47,105 nt of DNA from an uncultured Bacteroidota bacterium. Lineage in GTDB: Bacteria > Bacteroidota > Bacteroidia > Chitinophagales > Chitinophagaceae. The stretch's first letter is position 1. The number at the start of each line of letters is the position of its first letter. Shown piece after piece: positions 43,624-47,105 of the stretch. The stretch is taken from the NCBI GenBank assembly GCA_903926855.1, contig CAIYKV010000084.1:1-47105 (forward strand), read 5' to 3'. A program made the translations under genes and the position numbers. The notes under the pieces were generated by a model that was not told the origin of the DNA, ran no database searches, and saw only the letters and a list, made by a program, of their open reading frames with translations.

Positions 43624-43968
43624 ATGCATACATCCAACATTTCCATTGACATTGAATTAGATGAAAATAAAGTACCCCAGCTGATCAGTTGGAACGCAAC
43701 AGACAGTACAGCCGATATGGCACAGAAAGCAAAATCGATGATGGTGGCTTTTTGGGATGGAGCCGATAAAAGCGCATTACGTATTGATTTATGGACCAAG
43801 GATATGATGGTAGATGAGATGGCTGATTTTTATTATCAGAATATGATGGGTATGGCTGATACCTATCTCAGGGCAACCCAGCAACAGGAATTAGTTGACG
43901 ATATGAAAAAATTTGCTAAAGAATTTTATAAAAAATTCAAGGAAACACAATTAAAAGAAAACAAATAA
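43624..43968 (+). CDS. gldC: Gliding motility protein GldC
   Basis: 114 aa, cytosolic, short and acidic. The sequence STNISIDIELDENKVPQ-like start (here SNISIDIELDENKVP), the ISWNATDSTADMAQKAKSMM stretch and KSALRIDLWTKDMMVDEMADFYYQ are diagnostic of GldC. It is linked to gliding motility in Flavobacterium but also present in non-gliding Bacteroidota, where its role is unclear; it is not essential for motility. It has its own strong promoter and is followed 10 bp later by the yqeY-like gene. Confidence 0.93.
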   Translation: MHTSNISIDIELDENKVPQLISWNATDSTADMAQKAKSMMVAFWDGADKSALRIDLWTKDMMVDEMADFYYQNMMGMADTYLRATQQQELVDDMKKFAKEFYKKFKETQLKENK

Positions 43969-43978
43969 ACATAGTATC

Positions 43979-44431
43979 ATGAGCTTAGAACTGAAAGTGA
44001 TGGCAGAAATGAAAGATGCCATGAAAGCAAAAGATGAAGCCCTGCTTCGGGGCCTGAGAGCTATTAAGGCTGAAATCATTAAAGCAAAAACAGAACCAGG
44101 CGCCAATGGCGAGATCTCGGAAGACACTGAAATGAAACTATTGCAGAAGCTGGTGAAATCAAGAAAAGACTCACTTGAAATTTACCAACAGCAAAATCGC
44201 CCCGATCTGGCACAGAAAGAGACGGAAGAAATTGCCGTGATCGAGCGGTTTTTGCCAAAACAGCTAACTGAAGCAGAATTAAAAGAAGCAGTGACTGCCA
44301 TCATCAGTTCTGTAGGGGCTTCTGGTCCACAGGATATGGGCAAAGTAATGGGAACAGCTACCAAACAATTGGCAGGAAAAGCAGATGGAAAAGCCGTTGC
44401 AGCCGTTGTGAAAGAACTGTTGAGTAAATAG
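43979..44431 (+). CDS. GatB/YqeY-domain protein
   Basis: 150 aa, cytosolic. A YqeY-like helical protein related to the tail domain of the GatB subunit of glutamyl-tRNA amidotransferase. Marks are MAEMKDAMKAKDEALLRGLRAIKAEI, VKSRKDSLEIYQQQNRPDLAQKE, ETEEIAVIERFLPKQLTEAEL and the final DMGKVMGTATKQLAGKADGKAVAAVV. It possibly binds tRNA; the role of the free-standing form is unclear. It is co-transcribed with gldC (10-bp gap). Confidence 0.93.
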   Translation: MSLELKVMAEMKDAMKAKDEALLRGLRAIKAEIIKAKTEPGANGEISEDTEMKLLQKLVKSRKDSLEIYQQQNRPDLAQKETEEIAVIERFLPKQLTEAELKEAVTAIISSVGASGPQDMGKVMGTATKQLAGKADGKAVAAVVKELLSK

Positions 44432-44541
44432 CGTTGTTTACCCGCCGCTTATAGAATGAAACAGAATCTGTACAATAAAAGATAAAGTTTCTGAGTTAAT
44501 GACGGGTATAACGGCAACGGTTTGCCTAATCATGATGCTTG

Positions 44542-45078
44542 ATGGTAATTGATATTATTTTACTGATACTACTGGCTTTTGCCATTATAAAAGGCTACCG
44601 CAATGGTTTTGTGGTAGCTATTTTTTCGTTTTTAGCGATTATTATTGGCCTTGCAGCCGCCATGAAACTATCTACCTGGGTAGCTGGCTGGTTAAAAGAC
44701 AATATGTCTATCAATACGGCCTGGTTACCCTTTCTTTCTTTTGTTTTAGTAATGATTGGGGTAATTGTATTGGTAAGGTTGGGCGCTCTGTTTATTCAGT
44801 CTGCCATGGAAATGGTTTTATTGGGTTGGTTAAATAAACTCAGCGGAATGCTACTCTATGCAGCTTTATATCTTACCGTTTTTAGTGTCCTGCTTTTTTA
44901 TATTGAGAAAATGCATTGGATAAAACCGGAAACGCTTGCTGCTTCTCAAAGCTATATATATATTAAACCATTAGGGCCGAAAGCGATTGAAGGGTTTGCT
45001 AAAATAATTCCGTTTTGCAAAGGGATGTTTGAAGAGCTATCCCATTTTTTTGACAATATCCCAGGGCAGGTTAAATAA
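44542..45078 (+). CDS. CvpA-family membrane protein
   Basis: 178 aa from the ATG at 44542, preceded by an in-frame TTG at 44539. Four membrane helices are seen: IIDIILLILLAFAII-like start, VAIFSFLAIIIGLAAAMKL, WLPFLSFVLVMIGVIVLVRLGALFI and MLLYAALYLTVFSVLLFYI. The motif IKGYRNGFVVAIFS after helix 1 is the CvpA hallmark. CvpA is needed for colicin V production in E. coli and for bile-salt or cell-envelope tolerance in others; its mechanism is unknown. It is on the same strand as gldC/yqeY, 110 bp away. Confidence 0.88.
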   Translation: MVIDIILLILLAFAIIKGYRNGFVVAIFSFLAIIIGLAAAMKLSTWVAGWLKDNMSINTAWLPFLSFVLVMIGVIVLVRLGALFIQSAMEMVLLGWLNKLSGMLLYAALYLTVFSVLLFYIEKMHWIKPETLAASQSYIYIKPLGPKAIEGFAKIIPFCKGMFEELSHFFDNIPGQVK

Positions 45079-45129
45079 TTGTTATCTATCTAACCTTGTT
45101 TAAGACAGGGGTTTTTGCAGTAAAAACAG

Positions 45130-45137
45130 TATTTTTG
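45130..45137 (+). promoter_or_regulatory. -7 element (TATTTTTG)
   Basis: TATTTTTG in the 168-bp gap before the alpha/beta hydrolase; leader of about 100 nt. No well-spaced -33 TTG. Confidence 0.35.
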
Positions 45138-45246
45138 TTAACATGGCTACTCTGGTTTCAGCGTAATCATATTCAGTAAACTGTTTTTAAAAGGTTTTCC
45201 TTTTATTTGTATCGAGCCCAATGTTGCTTGTTTAAGAAAAAAGCCC

Positions 45247-46026
45247 ATGAATTACGAGATCAAACAACAAGATAAATTCAAATTTTTAGAAGAGGGAGAG
45301 GGAGAACCATTGGTTTTATTACATGGATTATTTGGAGCGCTGAGTAATTTTACTGATCTGGTAGAGCATTTCAGGAAAGATTATAAAGTGATTGTTCCTT
45401 TATTGCCCTTGTTTGACCTGGATATTTTTCATACTTCGGTTGGCGGGTTGGAGAAATTTGTACAAAAATTTATAGAAGTAAGGGGATATGAGAATATTCA
45501 TTTACTGGGTAATTCTCTTGGAGGACATGTGGCGCTGGTGCATATTTTGAAGCACCCGGAAAAAATAAAATCATTAATTCTTACTGGAAGTAGTGGTTTA
45601 TTTGAGAATGGAATGGGTGATAGTTATCCTAAGCGTGGTGATTATGAGTATATCAAAAAGAAAACGCAGTTAACCTTTTTCGATCCTGCAACAGCTACCA
45701 AGGAATTGGTTGATGAGGTTTTTGAGATTACCAATAACCGCTTAAAAGTGATTAAGATCATTGCACTTGCCAAAAGTGCTATCCGTAATAATCTTGGGGA
45801 AGAACTTAACCAGATCAAACAACCTACTTTGTTGATTTGGGGAAACAATGATACCATTACACCTCCATTTGTAGCCCGTGAATTTAACAAACTGATACCC
45901 AACAGCGAATTACATTTTGTAGACAATTGTGGTCATGCCCCCATGATGGAAGTGCCCAATGAGTTTAATAGAATTCTGGAAGTTTTTTTAGGAAAGCAAA
46001 AGCATACAGCAGGTGCAACGGCTTAA
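45247..46026 (+). CDS. Alpha/beta hydrolase
   Basis: 259 aa, cytosolic. Complete triad: Ser90 in the elbow GNSLGG, Asp202 in WGNNDTITPP and His230 in DNCGHAPMMEVP; oxyanion loop VLLHGLFG (23-30). Of the 2-hydroxymuconate-semialdehyde-hydrolase/esterase kind; the substrate is unknown. It precedes the CBS gene by 27 bp and then nadK, an order repeated in other Bacteroidota genomes to my recollection. Confidence 0.9.
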   Translation: MNYEIKQQDKFKFLEEGEGEPLVLLHGLFGALSNFTDLVEHFRKDYKVIVPLLPLFDLDIFHTSVGGLEKFVQKFIEVRGYENIHLLGNSLGGHVALVHILKHPEKIKSLILTGSSGLFENGMGDSYPKRGDYEYIKKKTQLTFFDPATATKELVDEVFEITNNRLKVIKIIALAKSAIRNNLGEELNQIKQPTLLIWGNNDTITPPFVAREFNKLIPNSELHFVDNCGHAPMMEVPNEFNRILEVFLGKQKHTAGATA

Positions 46027-46053
46027 TCCTGGTACACCCGAGAAAATAAATAC

Positions 46054-46713
46054 ATGCTGGCATCACAATTAATTAATACAGGTTTCCCGGTTATCAATGT
46101 ATTTGATAAAGCATCCTTTGCGCTTCAGATAATGGATGAATATGATGTGATGCATTTGCCTGTATCCAGTGCTGAAAAATTTGCCGGAATTGTTAGTAAA
46201 GACGATCTGCTGGATATAGACGAAAACAATACACTGGCCTCCATTGAACAGGATCTGCAAAAGATTTCGATAAAAGGGGAAGAATATTTTTTACAAGCTT
46301 TGAAGCTGATAGCGAATAATGAACTTACCATTCTGCCCGTAGTGAATGAGCAGGCTGAATTAATGGGTGTGATACAGGCGAAAGATATATTAAAAACTAT
46401 ATCCCGCTTTGTGGGTAATGAGGAGAAGGGAGCGGTGATTGTTTTGGAAACCGATAAACAAAATTTTTCGTTTGGGGAGATCAGCCGATTGGTAGAAACC
46501 AATGAAGCATATATTACCCAGCTAAACACCCATACAGAACCGGATAGCGGCACCGTGGTAATCACCCTCAAAATAAATAAAATCGAAGTCTCCGATATCG
46601 TGGCCACATTTCAGCGTTACGAATATATAGTCAGATACTTTTTTGGCGAAGAAGAATATGCCAATGAGCTAAAGGAGAATTATAACCACTTGATTTCTTA
46701 CCTGAATATGTAA
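46054..46713 (+). CDS. CBS-domain protein
   Basis: 219 aa, cytosolic. A tandem CBS pair (about 1-125): NVFDKASFALQIMDEYDVMHLPVSSAEKFAGIVSKDDLL, then FLQALKLIANNELTILPVVNEQAELMGVIQAKDIL. An ACT-like C-terminal part follows (about 130-205). CBS pairs bind adenine nucleotides, and the linkage to nadK suggests a role in sensing energy or NAD(P) state, which is inference only. It is on the same strand as the hydrolase and nadK. Confidence 0.88.
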   Translation: MLASQLINTGFPVINVFDKASFALQIMDEYDVMHLPVSSAEKFAGIVSKDDLLDIDENNTLASIEQDLQKISIKGEEYFLQALKLIANNELTILPVVNEQAELMGVIQAKDILKTISRFVGNEEKGAVIVLETDKQNFSFGEISRLVETNEAYITQLNTHTEPDSGTVVITLKINKIEVSDIVATFQRYEYIVRYFFGEEEYANELKENYNHLISYLNM

Positions 46714-46937
46714 CCACGTAACCGAGTTACATGTTTCGCGTGATATGTTACGGGGTTATTGATTACACTTCATCATTACCTAACCGTTTTTTCTGCAACA
46801 ATTATTCTTTTACAGGTATCTGTTTCCCCATACGGATGGCTTATATTTACATATAGAAATACATGGCGGATAAATTTCTGTAAAAGAAGTTTCAGGCGTA
46901 CAATGCTCAATTAAGGGTATTAATAAACAGGTAAATA
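46714..46937 (+). other. Intergenic gap before nadK
   Basis: 224 bp without a gene. It holds a weak hairpin region near 46717-46752 (CGTAAC ... GTTACG, with a shorter GTAAC/GTTAC inside) and two near-matches to the -7 box (TATATTTA and TAAATTTC), either of which could drive nadK. Nothing else is recognised. Confidence 0.4.
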
Positions 46938-47105
46938 ATGAAAGTAGCGATCTATAGCAGGGGACTTGATTTTGAACAAGAGAATCCATTATTGGTTTTG
47001 CTCGAAGAGCTGGCCAGGTATGATGCTACTATCCTGATTTTTCATCAATTATTGGAACAGTTTCATTTACCACGGCATATACTTGAAAAACTGATTCCCT
47101 TTAAA
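46938..47105 (+). CDS. nadK: NAD kinase, N-terminal part (cut by window end)
   Basis: The first 56 codons of a gene that continues past the window. The start MKVAIYSRGLDFEQENPLLVLLEEL and the YDATILIFHQLLEQF segment fit the first Rossmann-like strand and helix of Bacteroidota NAD kinases, which phosphorylate NAD+ to NADP+. The GGDGT motif would lie beyond the edge, so the call leans on the N-terminal resemblance and on the CBS-nadK neighbourhood. Confidence 0.7.
   Translation, partial: MKVAIYSRGLDFEQENPLLVLLEELARYDATILIFHQLLEQFHLPRHILEKLIPFK

Noticed and set aside
45143..45166. Leaderless 7-codon ORF after the -7 box at 45130
   Set aside because: Too short and with no notable codon content; the ATG position is probably chance.

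Overview
The window is a chromosomal segment from a member of the Bacteroidota, most likely Chitinophagaceae or a close relative. The markers are gldC, an IPExxxVDY-family protein, a birA/rsfS/ftsH/LUD cluster, 7TMR-DISM and Reg_prop/Y_Y_Y sensor kinases, MerR, Nfu and LpxH proteins of the Bacteroidota type, an orphan TonB-plug protein, and many start-proximal promoters with the Bacteroidota -7 motif TAnnTTTG. Most of it is ordinary housekeeping sequence.

Layout. 1-300: a broken gene tail and a 42-bp tandem repeat that runs into the 3' end of pnuC. 273-3545: a minus-strand run (pnuC, GT-C-like membrane protein, DinB, NTF2-like lipoprotein). 3653-9243: nfu, a duplicated NTF2-like secreted protein, a UvrD/PcrA helicase, an AHSA1 protein and an alpha/beta hydrolase. 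9341-9620: a compact unit of promoter, 21-codon ORF with three consecutive Cys codons, tRNA-Cys and terminator. 9751-16141: L,D-transpeptidase, hybrid sensor kinase, class A beta-lactamase-like protein, a long palindrome and feoB. 16312-20501: an accessory island with three AT-rich orphan membrane proteins, a REP-associated tyrosine transposase (RAYT) flanked by inverted REP hairpins, an MBL-fold hydrolase and a truncated M23 peptidase gene. 20685-26437: kup, M28 peptidase, IPExxxVDY protein, pterin dehydratase and selD. 26438-26874: a gap with three successive hairpins ending in a strong intrinsic terminator, a candidate small RNA. 26875-30641: a LytS/LytTR-type two-component pair. 30673-37083: birA divergent from rsfS-ftsH-LUD-GGCT-lpxH, then an MscS channel. 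37095-47105: thioredoxin-like lipoprotein, MerR, 3-hydroxyacyl-CoA dehydrogenase, DUF885 peptidase, plug-only protein, glycosyltransferase, gldC, yqeY, cvpA, alpha/beta hydrolase, CBS protein and the start of nadK.

The most interesting signals are the REP-RAYT-REP module with a third, structurally compensated REP copy placed 12 bp before a start codon; the Cys-Cys-Cys mini-ORF co-transcribed with tRNA-Cys; and the hairpin-rich intergenic RNA near 26.6 kb. No CRISPR array, prophage, rRNA, or complete insertion sequence beyond the RAYT was seen. All function calls come from reading motifs by eye; no database search was run.
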